This document shows, piece by piece, positions 1 through 9,628 of a DNA stretch of 64,000 nt; positions within the stretch are counted from its first letter, which is position 1, and every line of letters starts with the position of its first letter. Under the pieces are notes generated by a model that saw nothing but the letters and a program-made list of their open reading frames with translations, was not told where the DNA came from and searched no databases. Source of the DNA: JACKFB01 sp041389525 (GTDB lineage: Bacteria > Myxococcota_A > UBA9042 > PHBI01 > JACKFB01). Location: assembly GCA_041389525.1 (NCBI GenBank), contig JAWKRR010000003.1:1-64000 (forward strand), given 5' to 3'. Made by a program: the position numbers and the translations under genes.

Positions 1-697
1 CGGTGAACTTCATGATGTTGCCCTTGTGTACCAAGGTCACCACCGTCCGCTTGTGCTCGATGGCGTGGCGAATCGCCTGCCGCACGAGCCGCTTGGAGCC
101 CTCCTCGGTCACCGGCTTGATGCCGATGGCGGAGCCGGCGCGGATGTTCTTGCCCATGCTGCGCAGCAGCTCCGCGACCTTCTCGGCGTCGGCCGACCCG
201 GCGGGGAACTCGACGCCTGAGTACACGTCCTCGGTGTTCTCGCGGTAGATGACCACGTTGACGAGGTTCGGCTCGCGGACGGGGCTGGGGACGCCATCGA
301 ACCAGCGCACGGGGCGCACGCACGCGAAGAGGTCCAGCTCTTGGCGAATCGCGACGTTGAGGCTGCGGAACCCGCCGCCGACCGGCGTGGTCAGCGGTCC
401 CTTGATCGAGACGTGGAAGCGCGTCAGCTCATCGAGGGTCTTGCGGGGCAGCCACTCGCCCGTCTTCTCGAAGGCCTTCTCGCCCGCGTAGACCTCGTAC
501 CACGCGATGCTGCGTGCGCCGCCGTACGACTTCTGCACCGCCGCATCGAGGACCCGCTGTGCGGCGGCCCAGATGTCCGGCCCGATCCCGTCACCCTCAA
601 TGAAAGGGATGATCGGTCGGTCAGGCACGACGAGGCTGTTGTCGGCCCGCTGGGTGATCGCCTGCCCATCCGCAGGTACTCGGTACAGTTCGCTCAT
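1..697 (-). CDS. icd: Isocitrate dehydrogenase (NADP type), N-terminal part, runs off left edge
   Basis: TCA-cycle enzyme oxidising isocitrate to 2-oxoglutarate. Only the first 232 residues are inside the window; the gene continues past position 1. From the ATG at 695-697 the protein reads MSELYRVPADG, then FIEGDGIGPDIW (nucleotide/substrate-binding start of the Icd fold), GGGFRSLNVAIRQ (the loop with the isocitrate-binding serine, Ser113 in E. coli), RENTEDVYSG and finally VHKGNIMKFT at the edge. All are family signatures and the reading frame is unbroken. It is divergent from prs with a 375-bp gap. The identity is secure. The cofactor type is inferred from overall resemblance to bacterial homodimeric NADP enzymes. 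Confidence 0.95.
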   Translation of the reverse strand, partial: MSELYRVPADGQAITQRADNSLVVPDRPIIPFIEGDGIGPDIWAAAQRVLDAAVQKSYGGARSIAWYEVYAGEKAFEKTGEWLPRKTLDELTRFHVSIKGPLTTPVGGGFRSLNVAIRQELDLFACVRPVRWFDGVPSPVREPNLVNVVIYRENTEDVYSGVEFPAGSADAEKVAELLRSMGKNIRAGSAIGIKPVTEEGSKRLVRQAIRHAIEHKRTVVTLVHKGNIMKFT

Positions 698-900
698 GGC
701 TCGCTCCCGCCGTCGTTCGCGCTTGCTCGTGGGGCCGAAACGCTGCTGGAATTCGAAGTCCCCACCCGCTCAGTCGCGGTGGCTCGCGTCTCTATGCTCT
801 CGCCCCTGCTCCGTCAAGGGTGGCGCCCCGGGGACAATCGAGGCCGAGGGCTGCGCGGAGCGGTGGTCGGCGGCGAGCGATTGCCCGCTTTCAGCCGTTG

Positions 901-1003
901 GCGGTCAGCGGTCAGCCGGTGACGGACGCCGCGAGCTTGCTGCTGACCTCGACCGCACGTGGGTCGCCGCCGGGCTGATCGCTGATGCCTGACCGCTGAC
1001 CGC
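901..1003. repeat. Inverted repeat pair GCGGTCAGCGGTCA / TGACCGCTGACCGC
   Basis: The 14-mer at 901-914 is perfectly complementary to 990-1003, with 75 bp between the arms. Each arm is itself a near-tandem of the heptamer GCGGTCA, and further partial copies (GCTGATCGCTGAT) sit just before the right arm. The arms could form a long stem, or be binding sites or a dispersed repeat family. It lies between the two divergent promoters of icd and prs. Confidence 0.7.
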
Positions 1004-1015
1004 TGATACGCGTCG

Positions 1016-1044
1016 TTGACACGAGCACCCTGAGATTCTATCCA
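1016..1044 (+). promoter_or_regulatory. Sigma-70-like promoter for prs
   Basis: A -35 box TTGACA at 1016-1021 and a -10-like TATCCA at 1039-1044 are separated by 17 bp, the optimal spacing. The predicted start near 1051 gives a leader of about 20 nt before the GTG of prs. Seen directly in sequence; not tested. Confidence 0.55.
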
Positions 1045-1072
1045 GGCGGCCCCTTCAGCCAGCGGTGAGCAC

Positions 1073-2011
1073 GTGCACGGACCCCTCAAGATCTTCGCCG
1101 GCCGCTCTCACAAGAAGCTCGCAGAGCGGATCTGCCACATCCTGGACCTCCATCTGGGCGACAGCGAGCTCGTGAAGTTCTCCAACGAGAACCTCATGGT
1201 GAAGATCAACGAGAACGTCCGCGGCTGTGACGTCTTCGTGATCCAGACCTCAGCGCCGCCGGTGCATGAAGGGATCATCGAGCTGCTGATCATGATCGAC
1301 GCGCTCAAGCACGCGTCGGCCGGTCGGATCACCGCGGTCATCCCGTACTTCCCGTACGTCCGCTCCGACAAGAAGGACAAGCCGCGCATCTCGATCACGG
1401 CGCGGCTCATGGCCGACCTGCTCGAGACCGCGGGTGCCGACCGCGTCGTCACCATGGACCTGCACTCGCCGCAGATCGCCGGGTTCTTCCGCATCCCCGT
1501 CGACCACCTTCAGGCGGTCCCGATCATCGCGGACCACCTGCAGAAGAACGACCTCGAGAACCGGGTGCTGGTCGCTGGCGACGCTGGCGAGGCCAAGGAG
1601 GTCGGGCGCTACGCGAACCGGCTGCACCTGCCGATGGCCATCATCGACAAGCGCCGCGACGGCGACGACGAGAAGCCCAAGCCCGCCCACGTCATCGGTG
1701 ACGTCACCGGCAAGCACTGCATCATCGTCGACGACGAGGTCTCGACCGGTCGGACGCTCATCGAAGCCGCCAACTTCCTCAAAGAGAAGGGCGCGCTGAC
1801 CATCACCGCGGCGTTCACCCACCCGGTGCTGGCGGGCGAGGCCGTGGCGCGCTTGGACAAGTCCGCCATCGAGCAGTTCGTGTTCTGCGACACGATCCCG
1901 CTGCAGGGGAAGCAGTCGGAGAAGTTCCGAGTGCTCTCGGTGTCGGAGATCTTCGCGAAGGCCATTCGCCGCATCCACGACGGCGACTCGATCTCCCAGC
2001 TCTTCCGCTAG
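1073..2011 (+). CDS. prs: Ribose-phosphate pyrophosphokinase (PRPP synthetase)
   Basis: Makes PRPP from ribose-5-phosphate and ATP for nucleotide, His and Trp synthesis; cytosolic. 312 residues, normal length. Starts at GTG (1073). Motifs in order: LKIFAGRSHKKLAERI at the N-terminus, the flexible-loop region VIPYFPYVRSDKKDKPRIS, TMDLHSPQIAGFF, and the PRPP-binding loop VDDEVSTGRTLIEAA near residues 222-236. The loop differs from the common class I form (VDDMIDTAGT), looking more like that of a phosphoribosyltransferase. No good Shine-Dalgarno is visible. It converges on the kinase gene that ends at 2072. Function is secure; the enzyme subclass is uncertain. Confidence 0.95.
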   Translation: MHGPLKIFAGRSHKKLAERICHILDLHLGDSELVKFSNENLMVKINENVRGCDVFVIQTSAPPVHEGIIELLIMIDALKHASAGRITAVIPYFPYVRSDKKDKPRISITARLMADLLETAGADRVVTMDLHSPQIAGFFRIPVDHLQAVPIIADHLQKNDLENRVLVAGDAGEAKEVGRYANRLHLPMAIIDKRRDGDDEKPKPAHVIGDVTGKHCIIVDDEVSTGRTLIEAANFLKEKGALTITAAFTHPVLAGEAVARLDKSAIEQFVFCDTIPLQGKQSEKFRVLSVSEIFAKAIRRIHDGDSISQLFR

Positions 2012-2071
2012 CTAGGAAACAGCGGTCGGGGCCAGCCTCCCTGGTTCCCGACAGCCCCGCGACTCGCCCGG

Positions 2072-3046
<975 letters not shown>

Positions 3047-3235
3047 CTTTACCTCCAGCGGCCCACCGGCCGCGACCGCCACGTTCTTGTCACGCTGGCC
3101 ACGGCCCGAGAGCTCACGTACACCGGTACGGGGGGCGACGCGAGGGCTACTGTTCGGAGGCCGGGACACCTTATCTGGCATGGGCTGGCGTGCTCGGGGC
3201 GCGGGTCACAGGTCGAACGGCGGGTGTCGAGGGTG

Positions 3236-4135
3236 CTACGGAGTCGGCAGGCCCAGGTCATCTTCGGCGGAAAATGAGCGCAATGAGTAAACCGGGGCGG
3301 CCGGTTGCGGGTGCGACGCTGCCCACGTTCGCCACGCGGGCTCATCGAGTCCAAGCGACGCGTGACTCAGCTGGCGTAGCGTCCGAGCCACACGCCACCG
3401 CAGGTAGTCGGGGGCAACGGAAAGGAAGTCTATCAATGGAGCGATGGCGCGAGGATCCCCCAACGCGCCGAGCCCGTCCAGCGCCGAACGAAGCAAAGTG
3501 GCATCCAGTGCCGGCTCCAGCGTGCGCAGCAGCGGGACCAAGGCGTCGGGAGATCCGCTCGCACCTAGGGCTCGAAGCGCCTCAGACGCCACCGCGAGAT
3601 CGTCGGATTCCGTGAGCGCGCGCGTCCGGGCCACGCCCGCGGCGTCTCCCAGGCGAGCCAGCCCGAGGGCGGCGGCGTCGGCCAGCGCGTCCTCCGGGGA
3701 GGCGAGCGCGGCGCGGAGCGGCTCCAGCGCGCCGAGACGTTGCAGCGGCAGCAGCGCGCGGGCTCGGAACGCGAGGTCGGTGTCCTTGCGCTGCACGACG
3801 CGCACGAGGTGCGTCACCATGCGCTCGCGTAGCTCGGGCGAGGCCGCGGAGTCCTCGAGCATGCGATCGACGACCTGCTCCTGCATCCACCGTTGGTCCA
3901 CGACAAGCATGCCCACGCAGGCGCCGAAGTAGCAGACCTCACCTGGGCATTCGCTGTCTTGGCGGCAGTTCTGCCCATTGCCGTAGAGCATGGCGTCGAT
4001 CTCGGGCGGCAGCGCGTCGCCCGGCGGGAGGACAATCGCGGCCGCGGGCCTGCCGGCCTCCGAGTCTGAAGGGCTCTCACAGGCGGCGACGGCCGCGAGC
4101 ACCCCGATGAGGGCGCAGACCGCACGAGCGCTCAA
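3236..4135 (-). CDS. HEAT-repeat lipoprotein
   Basis: 299 residues. TTG start at 4135, overlapping the TGA of the upstream amidotransferase gene by two bases; the longer open frame upstream only shadows that gene. The N-terminus is a lipoprotein signal ending VLAAVAAC. A short Cys-rich stretch follows (NCRQDSECPGEVCYFGAC), resembling the Cys knots common in surface lipoproteins of this clade. From about residue 90 onward the protein is made of alternating Ala/Leu-rich helices typical of HEAT/PBS-lyase-like repeats (units such as DPRAIAPLIDFL). Presumably membrane-anchored in the periplasm or on the surface, acting as a protein-binding scaffold. No enzyme motif was seen. Confidence 0.8.
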   Translation of the reverse strand: MSARAVCALIGVLAAVAACESPSDSEAGRPAAAIVLPPGDALPPEIDAMLYGNGQNCRQDSECPGEVCYFGACVGMLVVDQRWMQEQVVDRMLEDSAASPELRERMVTHLVRVVQRKDTDLAFRARALLPLQRLGALEPLRAALASPEDALADAAALGLARLGDAAGVARTRALTESDDLAVASEALRALGASGSPDALVPLLRTLEPALDATLLRSALDGLGALGDPRAIAPLIDFLSVAPDYLRWRVARTLRQLSHASLGLDEPAWRTWAASHPQPAAPVYSLRSFSAEDDLGLPTP

Positions 4136-4893
4136 ACGGGCGCTCCGGCCTTGGCGAGGCCGACGAGGCGCTCGAAGATCCTGCGCTGCGCCGGCCGGTC
4201 CTGCATCCACTCCGGGTGCCACTGAACGCCCAGCACCCAGGGCGTGCCGTCCCGTTCCACGGCCTCCGGGATGCCGTCGGGCGAGTGCGCGATGACCCGC
4301 AGCGAGGCCGGGATCACTCGGAGACCCTGGTGGTGCACGGAGTTGACGTGGTGCGAGTCGTCGCCAAAGAGGCGCTCCAGCTCCGTCCCAGGCGCCAGGG
4401 TGATGTCGTGGGAGAGCGCGTCGTACAACTCCTGGCTGCGGTGGACCTTCGACCCATCGCGCATCGTCGCCAGGTCCTGCCAGAGGGAGCCGCCCTCGGC
4501 CACGTTGATCAGCTGGGCGCCGCGGCACACGCCGAGGACGGGCTTATTATGGGTAAGTGCTGCGCGGTACAGCGCCATCTCCCAGCGATCGCGGTCCGGG
4601 TCGCCGGCCCAGGCGGGGTTGACCACGTCCTCGCCATACATCCCGGGGCTGACGTCGGCGCCGCCGGTCAGGACCAGCCCGTCCACCCGCTCCATCATCG
4701 CGTCGGCCTGCGCGGCCAGCTCGTCGGGGGTCTCCGCACCTGCCCGATAGAGCATGAGCGGCAGACCGCCGGCAGAGCGGAGCGCGTGGGCGATCGACGC
4801 GTCACCGTACTCGAGCGCCTTGTTCTTATAGAAGCGCCGATCTTCGGCCGGAAAGGCGTTTGGGCTGACACCGATAAGGGGTTGTTTGCTCAC
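4132..4893 (-). CDS. Class I glutamine amidotransferase-like protein (peptidase C26, PuuD-like)
   Basis: 253 residues from GTG at 4893; an in-frame TTG at 4929 is the alternative. The nucleophile elbow GVCRGAQ and the His-Glu pair in QWHPEW complete the Cys-His-Glu triad. TGGADVSPGMYGED and HHVNSVHHQGL are typical of gamma-glutamyl-gamma-aminobutyrate hydrolases. The family hydrolyses gamma-glutamyl amides, for example in putrescine breakdown, but no other put or puu genes lie nearby. It is translationally coupled to the downstream HEAT lipoprotein (T-TGA overlap). The class assignment is firm; the exact substrate is not known. Confidence 0.88.
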   Translation of the reverse strand: MSKQPLIGVSPNAFPAEDRRFYKNKALEYGDASIAHALRSAGGLPLMLYRAGAETPDELAAQADAMMERVDGLVLTGGADVSPGMYGEDVVNPAWAGDPDRDRWEMALYRAALTHNKPVLGVCRGAQLINVAEGGSLWQDLATMRDGSKVHRSQELYDALSHDITLAPGTELERLFGDDSHHVNSVHHQGLRVIPASLRVIAHSPDGIPEAVERDGTPWVLGVQWHPEWMQDRPAQRRIFERLVGLAKAGAPV

Positions 4894-4993
4894 GTGGCCA
4901 TAGGTAGTGCGAGCGTGCGTCGACGTCAACGAGGACCGCTCGGGGCGTTATCCAGATTGCAGCGGCGCGCTCAGGTCGGTAGCGTGTCAGGCC

Positions 4994-7261
4994 ATGGCAA
5001 ACCGCTCGTATCTGTCGCGCAGTTTTTGGCTCTCCCTCGGCGCCCTCGCGCTTGCCCTGTCGGGGGCTGGCTGCGACGACTCGGTCGCGCCCGACGTGGA
5101 CGCGGCCCCGCGCGACCTGCCGGTGGTGCCCGGGGACGATGGCGGCGTACTCGCCGACGTCGGTCCGGACGCCGACGGCTTCACCCCCTTCGAGATCGTG
5201 GAGCCACCGGAGGTCGGGCCCGGACCCGGCGAGTGCACGGGCTCGGTCAAGGGGCCCGAGTGCGGCTGCGATTTCAACGCGGACTGTTTCTCCGGCTGGT
5301 GCATCCCCATCGACACTGGCCCCTTTCCGTCGGTCTGCACCCAAGTGTGTGGCGGCGCGGTCACCTGCCACGACGACTGGGGCTGTGAGCCCATCGTCGG
5401 CGGCGGCGATCAGCTCAACATCTGCGTGCCCCCGGTGGTCGTCATCTGTCAGGAGTGCACCGAAAACCTCGACTGCGGCGGGCCTGGGGATCTCTGCCTC
5501 GACCTGAGCGACGGTCGGCAGTGCGGCTTGGACTGCGGTCCGGGGACCGAGCCCTGCCCTGCCGCTTACGAGTGCAAGGAGGTGCCCGGCCCAGGTGGCA
5601 CCACCGCGAAGCAGTGCGTGCCGAAGAGCGGCGCCTGCACCTGCGACGAGAGCGTCGACTTCCAGACCGACCCGATCAACTGCGGCAAGTGCAAGCGCGG
5701 CTGCGAGTTCCCGCACGCGATCCCCGGCTGCGTCGACGGCGCCTGCACGATCGCGGGCTGCGAGGAGGGGTACGCAGACCTCGACGAGACCCTCGACAAC
5801 GGCTGCGAGTACGAGTGCACCAAGACCTCGGAGATCGACCTGCCGGACGTCGCGGGGATCGACTCCAACTGCGACGGCATCGACGGCGAGGCCGCGCGGG
5901 GCGTGTTCGTGGCGCAGTACGGCAAGCCGAGCGGCGCCGGCACGCGAAACAGCCCCCTGCAGACCATCGCCCAGGGCTTGGCGAAGGCCACCAGCACGTC
6001 CAAAGACATCCTCTTCGTCGCCTCGGGCGAGTACCGCGAGCAGGTCATCGCGGTCGATGGGGTCAGCATCTACGGGGGCTATTCGCCAGACGGCAAGTGG
6101 AAGCGCGACCCCGCGTCCTTCGAGACCATCCTCATCGCCGAGACCGCCGACGCCACCGGACAAATCCGCACATTGGTGATGGACGGCCTGACCAAGACGA
6201 CCGTGCTCGGCGGCCTCACCGTGAACTCCGGCTCGAACACCGCCGAGAGCAGCAGCAGCTACGCGGTATGGATTCGAAACAGCGGCGACGCGGTCCGCAT
6301 CGTCGGCTCGCGCATCATCGGCGGCAACGGAGGCCCCGGAAAGTCAGGCGCCAACGGAGGAAAAGGCAGCCCCGGCGCGCAGGGACAGCCGGGGACGGCG
6401 GGACTGGACGACTGCACGTGCAACGAGCCCGAGAGCTACCAAGGCAAGGGCGGGGTCGGCGGAGTGGGTCAGTGTCCATCGGGGGTCGGCTCCGGCGGAA
6501 AGGGAGCATCCTCCAAATGCAAGACGGACACCCCCCCGTCTGGCTCAGCTTCGCCAGGAGGGGCGGCGGGCGGCGGCCCTGGCAAGAAGGGCGAGGACGG
6601 AGGAGCAGGGGCGACCGGGGCTCATGGCGTAGGGGGAGACGGGGCCGGAACGGTCCTCGCGAACGGCCTGTGGCGTGGGGCAGACGGGAAGGACGGAATC
6701 GCCGGTGGCCACGGCGTCGGCGGTGGCGGTGGCGGCGCCGGTCAGGGCGTCGCCGGCTGCACAATCATCATCTTCCCCGCTGGCGGCGTCTGGGGCGGTG
6801 GCGGCGGTGGCGGCGGTGGCGCCGGCTGCGGAGGGCTCCCGGGTGGCGGCGGCACAGCGGGCGGAGGGTCTTTCGGCGTATTCGCCGTCGATTCGAGCCC
6901 GCTCATCCAGAACACGGTTATTGGGCACCGCAGCGGCGGTAACGGCGGCAACGGCGGCCTGCATGGCAAGGCGGGCAAGGGCCAGGTGGGCGGCGTTGGC
7001 GGCGTCGGCGGCAACAATCACAAAGCGGGCGACGGCGGCCGCGGAGGCGACGGCGGAGACGGCGGCAACGGCGGCGGCGGTGGCGGCGGCGTCGCCTACG
7101 GCATCTACGCGGTGGGCTCGTCGGCGCCCACGTGCCAGACCGTGACCTACGAACCGCTTGGAACCGGCGGGCTCGGCGGATTCCCGGGTGACGGCTCGGG
7201 AAACCCAGGCGGGACTGGCGCCAGAGGCGGTTCAAACAACGTAGCGAGTTGCCCGAAGTAA
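4994..7261 (+). CDS. Large Cys-rich and Gly-rich surface lipoprotein with DUF1565-like region
   Basis: 755 residues from ATG 4994. The lipoprotein signal ends LALSGAGC at about residue 25. An Asp/Pro-rich linker follows, then several Cys-rich modules (residues 70-300: repeated CxxxxDC, CxxG patterns). A segment around residues 310-430 (QYGKPSGAGT, NSPLQTIAQGL, DILFVASGEY) resembles DUF1565/parallel beta-helix domains. The C-terminal 300 residues are dominated by GG-x repeats (GGNGGPG, GGGGGGGA), reminiscent of PE_PGRS or collagen-like proteins. Likely displayed on the outer membrane. No Shine-Dalgarno; a TAGCGT box lies 8 nt before the ATG, suggesting a leaderless transcript. Confidence 0.8.
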   Translation: MANRSYLSRSFWLSLGALALALSGAGCDDSVAPDVDAAPRDLPVVPGDDGGVLADVGPDADGFTPFEIVEPPEVGPGPGECTGSVKGPECGCDFNADCFSGWCIPIDTGPFPSVCTQVCGGAVTCHDDWGCEPIVGGGDQLNICVPPVVVICQECTENLDCGGPGDLCLDLSDGRQCGLDCGPGTEPCPAAYECKEVPGPGGTTAKQCVPKSGACTCDESVDFQTDPINCGKCKRGCEFPHAIPGCVDGACTIAGCEEGYADLDETLDNGCEYECTKTSEIDLPDVAGIDSNCDGIDGEAARGVFVAQYGKPSGAGTRNSPLQTIAQGLAKATSTSKDILFVASGEYREQVIAVDGVSIYGGYSPDGKWKRDPASFETILIAETADATGQIRTLVMDGLTKTTVLGGLTVNSGSNTAESSSSYAVWIRNSGDAVRIVGSRIIGGNGGPGKSGANGGKGSPGAQGQPGTAGLDDCTCNEPESYQGKGGVGGVGQCPSGVGSGGKGASSKCKTDTPPSGSASPGGAAGGGPGKKGEDGGAGATGAHGVGGDGAGTVLANGLWRGADGKDGIAGGHGVGGGGGGAGQGVAGCTIIIFPAGGVWGGGGGGGGGAGCGGLPGGGGTAGGGSFGVFAVDSSPLIQNTVIGHRSGGNGGNGGLHGKAGKGQVGGVGGVGGNNHKAGDGGRGGDGGDGGNGGGGGGGVAYGIYAVGSSAPTCQTVTYEPLGTGGLGGFPGDGSGNPGGTGARGGSNNVASCPK

Positions 7262-7263
7262 CC

Positions 7264-8835
7264 CTACCGTGGCGACGTGGGCCAACAGCCCGCCTCAGCC
7301 AGAGGCGCGAATTCGACGAGCCAACCGAGCCCTGCGTTCTGGGTCGGGTTGCTTGCGAGTCCGAAGGCGATCACGTGAGTCGCGCTTGATCTTACGGCAC
7401 CGTAGACGCCCCAAACCGACCAGTCGGCCCCCTTCGCTTGCCCCTGAAAGCTGTGGGGATTCTGGACCACCGCGGTGGGAATATTCAGGTCGAGCCAGAA
7501 GGCGCCGGCGCTCGCAGAGTAGGTCGGCTCGTAAGTCGCCGAGTAGCCAACGAAGCCCCATCTGCCCTCTCCGAGGCTGACGGCGCCGGTGGGCGAAGCG
7601 AATGGCGACTCACCGGTCGTCCACGTGCCGACCGCGTTGCAATCAGTGCCGAATCGCCCCACATACAATGCGGGCTTCGAACCGCCGAGCGGCGCCGTCC
7701 CGAGGACCACGGCATCCCCTGACGGGTCGGCCTGGATCGCAGCGATATCGATTTGGCCGAGATCCACTGAGCAACTCACATCGCCTTGCTCATCAAGCCA
7801 CGCGAACCAGTGACCGGGCGGATCGGCGAAAGCTCCACCGGCGGCATAGCCGCCCGTCGCCCCGCGCGCGAGTCCATCCACAGATGAGGCAGCCCGGCCG
7901 AGTATGAAGAGCTCGCTTGTGGACGCTGGGCTGAGGAATCCTGTGTAGCTAAGGCGCGTCAGCCGCACCGTAAGAAACGGCGCGAGCGGATTGGTCAGGG
8001 TCCGCCCCCGCCAGGCGAGCAAGATGGCGCCGCTCGGCGACACTCGAAGCTTACCGGCTTGCACGGATTCAAGCAGCAGTTCGCTCGAGTCCCATCGCCC
8101 CGCAAGAGCGCCCTCCTTCGTCAGCACTTGAACCGCCATCTCGTCCCCATACTGTGACGCGCTGCTCGGTTCCTCCGATCCGCTGACCACGATGGCACCC
8201 TCAGCCAAGGCCGCGACGTGCGCATATCCGCCGCGCTTATCCGCCGGAGCCGGATCCCACTGGGCAAACCCACCATCCGCGCCTTCAACCAGGACCAGCG
8301 GCCGAAGTTGAGCGCCACCGGCCTCGCGCTTCCCTCCGGCGGCGACCAGCAGACCTTCCTCCGTGAGGAGGGCATCCGCGATCAAGACACTCTCGCCCTC
8401 CGCACCCCCGAAGAACCGCTCGCTGTATCCCGGTTTTCCGGGCGTGCAGAGGCCCGCTTGGCATGCGTCACCGAGGGTGCACGGGTCGCCGTCGTCGCAA
8501 TGGGCGCCGTCATCGGCCGGCACGACTTCACACCGGCCGCCGTTGCCGCAGGAGACTTGCTCGCACGTACCGGGTCGGAGGTCCGCGACGCCTTGGTCCG
8601 CTGCCTCGACTTCCGGTTGCTCGTCGGTCGCACCGTCGGACACCGCAAGGTCCGGGGTGTCAGGCGCGGCTAGGTCCCCAATCCCACGGTCCACGGGCGC
8701 GTCGTCTCCGTCGACATCGGTCGCGCTGACATCGGTGCGCAAAATTTTCGGGAACGGTGGCGGGCTGACGCATGCGAGCAAGACGCTGGCCACGCCGCAA
8801 ACGCATAGAAGGCTTCTGGCAGAATTTCGGGTCAC
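7264..8835 (-). CDS. Secreted/surface lipoprotein with Cys-rich module and beta-propeller-like body
   Basis: 523 residues from GTG 8835, four bases after GGAGGA; a start at 8856 would be upstream of that ribosome site. The lipobox is VASVLLAC. Asp-rich linker DVSATDVDGDDAPVD, then an EGF/Dickkopf-like Cys cluster (CEQVSCGNGGRCE, DGDPCTLGDACQAGLC). The rest consists of repeated beta-rich segments (GGYAAGGAFADPPG, GDAVVLGTAPLGG, GRWGFVGYSA) like the repeated strands of a propeller-type protein. It converges on the Gly-rich lipoprotein with a 2-bp gap. No catalytic motif. Function unknown. Confidence 0.75.
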   Translation of the reverse strand: MTRNSARSLLCVCGVASVLLACVSPPPFPKILRTDVSATDVDGDDAPVDRGIGDLAAPDTPDLAVSDGATDEQPEVEAADQGVADLRPGTCEQVSCGNGGRCEVVPADDGAHCDDGDPCTLGDACQAGLCTPGKPGYSERFFGGAEGESVLIADALLTEEGLLVAAGGKREAGGAQLRPLVLVEGADGGFAQWDPAPADKRGGYAHVAALAEGAIVVSGSEEPSSASQYGDEMAVQVLTKEGALAGRWDSSELLLESVQAGKLRVSPSGAILLAWRGRTLTNPLAPFLTVRLTRLSYTGFLSPASTSELFILGRAASSVDGLARGATGGYAAGGAFADPPGHWFAWLDEQGDVSCSVDLGQIDIAAIQADPSGDAVVLGTAPLGGSKPALYVGRFGTDCNAVGTWTTGESPFASPTGAVSLGEGRWGFVGYSATYEPTYSASAGAFWLDLNIPTAVVQNPHSFQGQAKGADWSVWGVYGAVRSSATHVIAFGLASNPTQNAGLGWLVEFAPLAEAGCWPTSPR

Positions 8836-8857
8836 GCAGTCCTCCGAACCTCCCATG

Positions 8858-9412
8858 CTAGCTGGCGTGCCGCGTCCGCGCGACTCTTGAAGTGCGCTTC
8901 TGCTTGCGGGCGGGGCGGGTTCCGTTGACGAGGGCGTTGCGGAGGCGGGCGAGGCGTCGGCTTGCCCAGCTTGGGTGGTGGCGGCAGCGTGCGGCGAGCT
9001 TCGCTAGGGGGACCTCGTCGAAGTGGTGGGCGATGAGGAAGCGCTGGTCGCGGGCGATGAGGAGCGAGAGCATGTGGCGCGCGGCGACTTGGTTCTCGAC
9101 GCTGCTCTCCGGCTCGGCGACGACCGCGCGGGCTGCGGACGCGCTGACTCGACGCTGGGCTCGCTCGTGGCGAAGCGCCTTCAGCAGCGCGCCTCGCACC
9201 CAGCCCCGCGCGTAGACAGCGAAGGACACGCCGCGGGTGATGTCCCAGCACTTCGCGGCCTCGACGGTCGCGACATCCGCGACGGCGCGGACGTCCGCTT
9301 TGCTCAGCAACCCCCTGTGCGCGCGGGTCATGTGCAGCGCCATCACGTGGATGGCGTCGCGGCTGGCGAGGACGGTGTGCTCGGGGCATTTGAGGCGAGT
9401 GCGTGCGTTCAT
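8858..9412 (-). CDS. Compact sigma-70-family-like protein (regions 2 and 4)
   Basis: 184 residues from ATG 9412; a longer frame reaches 9559 but its extra residues look non-coding. Residues 36-85 contain DITRGVSFAVYARGWVRGAL, matching sigma region 2 (F-x-x-YA-x-x-WVRGA, core binding and -10 melting). Residues 115-165 (RDQRFLIAHHFDEVPLAKLAARC, then a basic helix) look like region 4 with its helix-turn-helix. Regions 1 and 3 are absent. A pair of Cys-His residues (CPEHTVL, near residue 9) precedes region 2. No anti-sigma gene is adjacent. It could be a real alternative sigma factor or a sigma-derived regulator. Confidence 0.7.
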   Translation of the reverse strand: MNARTRLKCPEHTVLASRDAIHVMALHMTRAHRGLLSKADVRAVADVATVEAAKCWDITRGVSFAVYARGWVRGALLKALRHERAQRRVSASAARAVVAEPESSVENQVAARHMLSLLIARDQRFLIAHHFDEVPLAKLAARCRHHPSWASRRLARLRNALVNGTRPARKQKRTSRVARTRHAS

Positions 9413-9628
9413 GCGGCCCTGACAAAGCAGGACCCGTGCCAGCGGCCACCTCCAGCCGAAGAGCCGGCCAACACACATCTCGTCGCGCCTGCTTGGCCGC
9501 GCGGTCCGCTCTGTTGAACGGCTCTCTCGTGACGGCCTCCGCGCGCGCTTTGGACGCATTTGCCGGGGTTCGCGGACCCCGATCTGGGGCTTGCCGTCCC
9601 CATCGCGGGCGCGTTACGGTCCGCCGCC

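Larger units (their letters stand above)
698..1072. other. Intergenic region between icd and prs
   Basis: A 375-bp divergent gap without a convincing gene. It contains a pair of inverted 14-bp repeats (901-914 and 990-1003) and a sigma-70-like promoter pointing to prs (1016-1044). Short open frames here on both strands show no recognisable protein features and are treated as chance frames in GC-rich DNA. Confidence 0.6.

Noticed and set aside
2012..2071. Imperfect hairpin between prs and the kinase gene as a terminator
   Set aside because: The GTCG-GGGC stem is broken by mismatches and has no following T-tract, so an intrinsic terminator cannot be supported.
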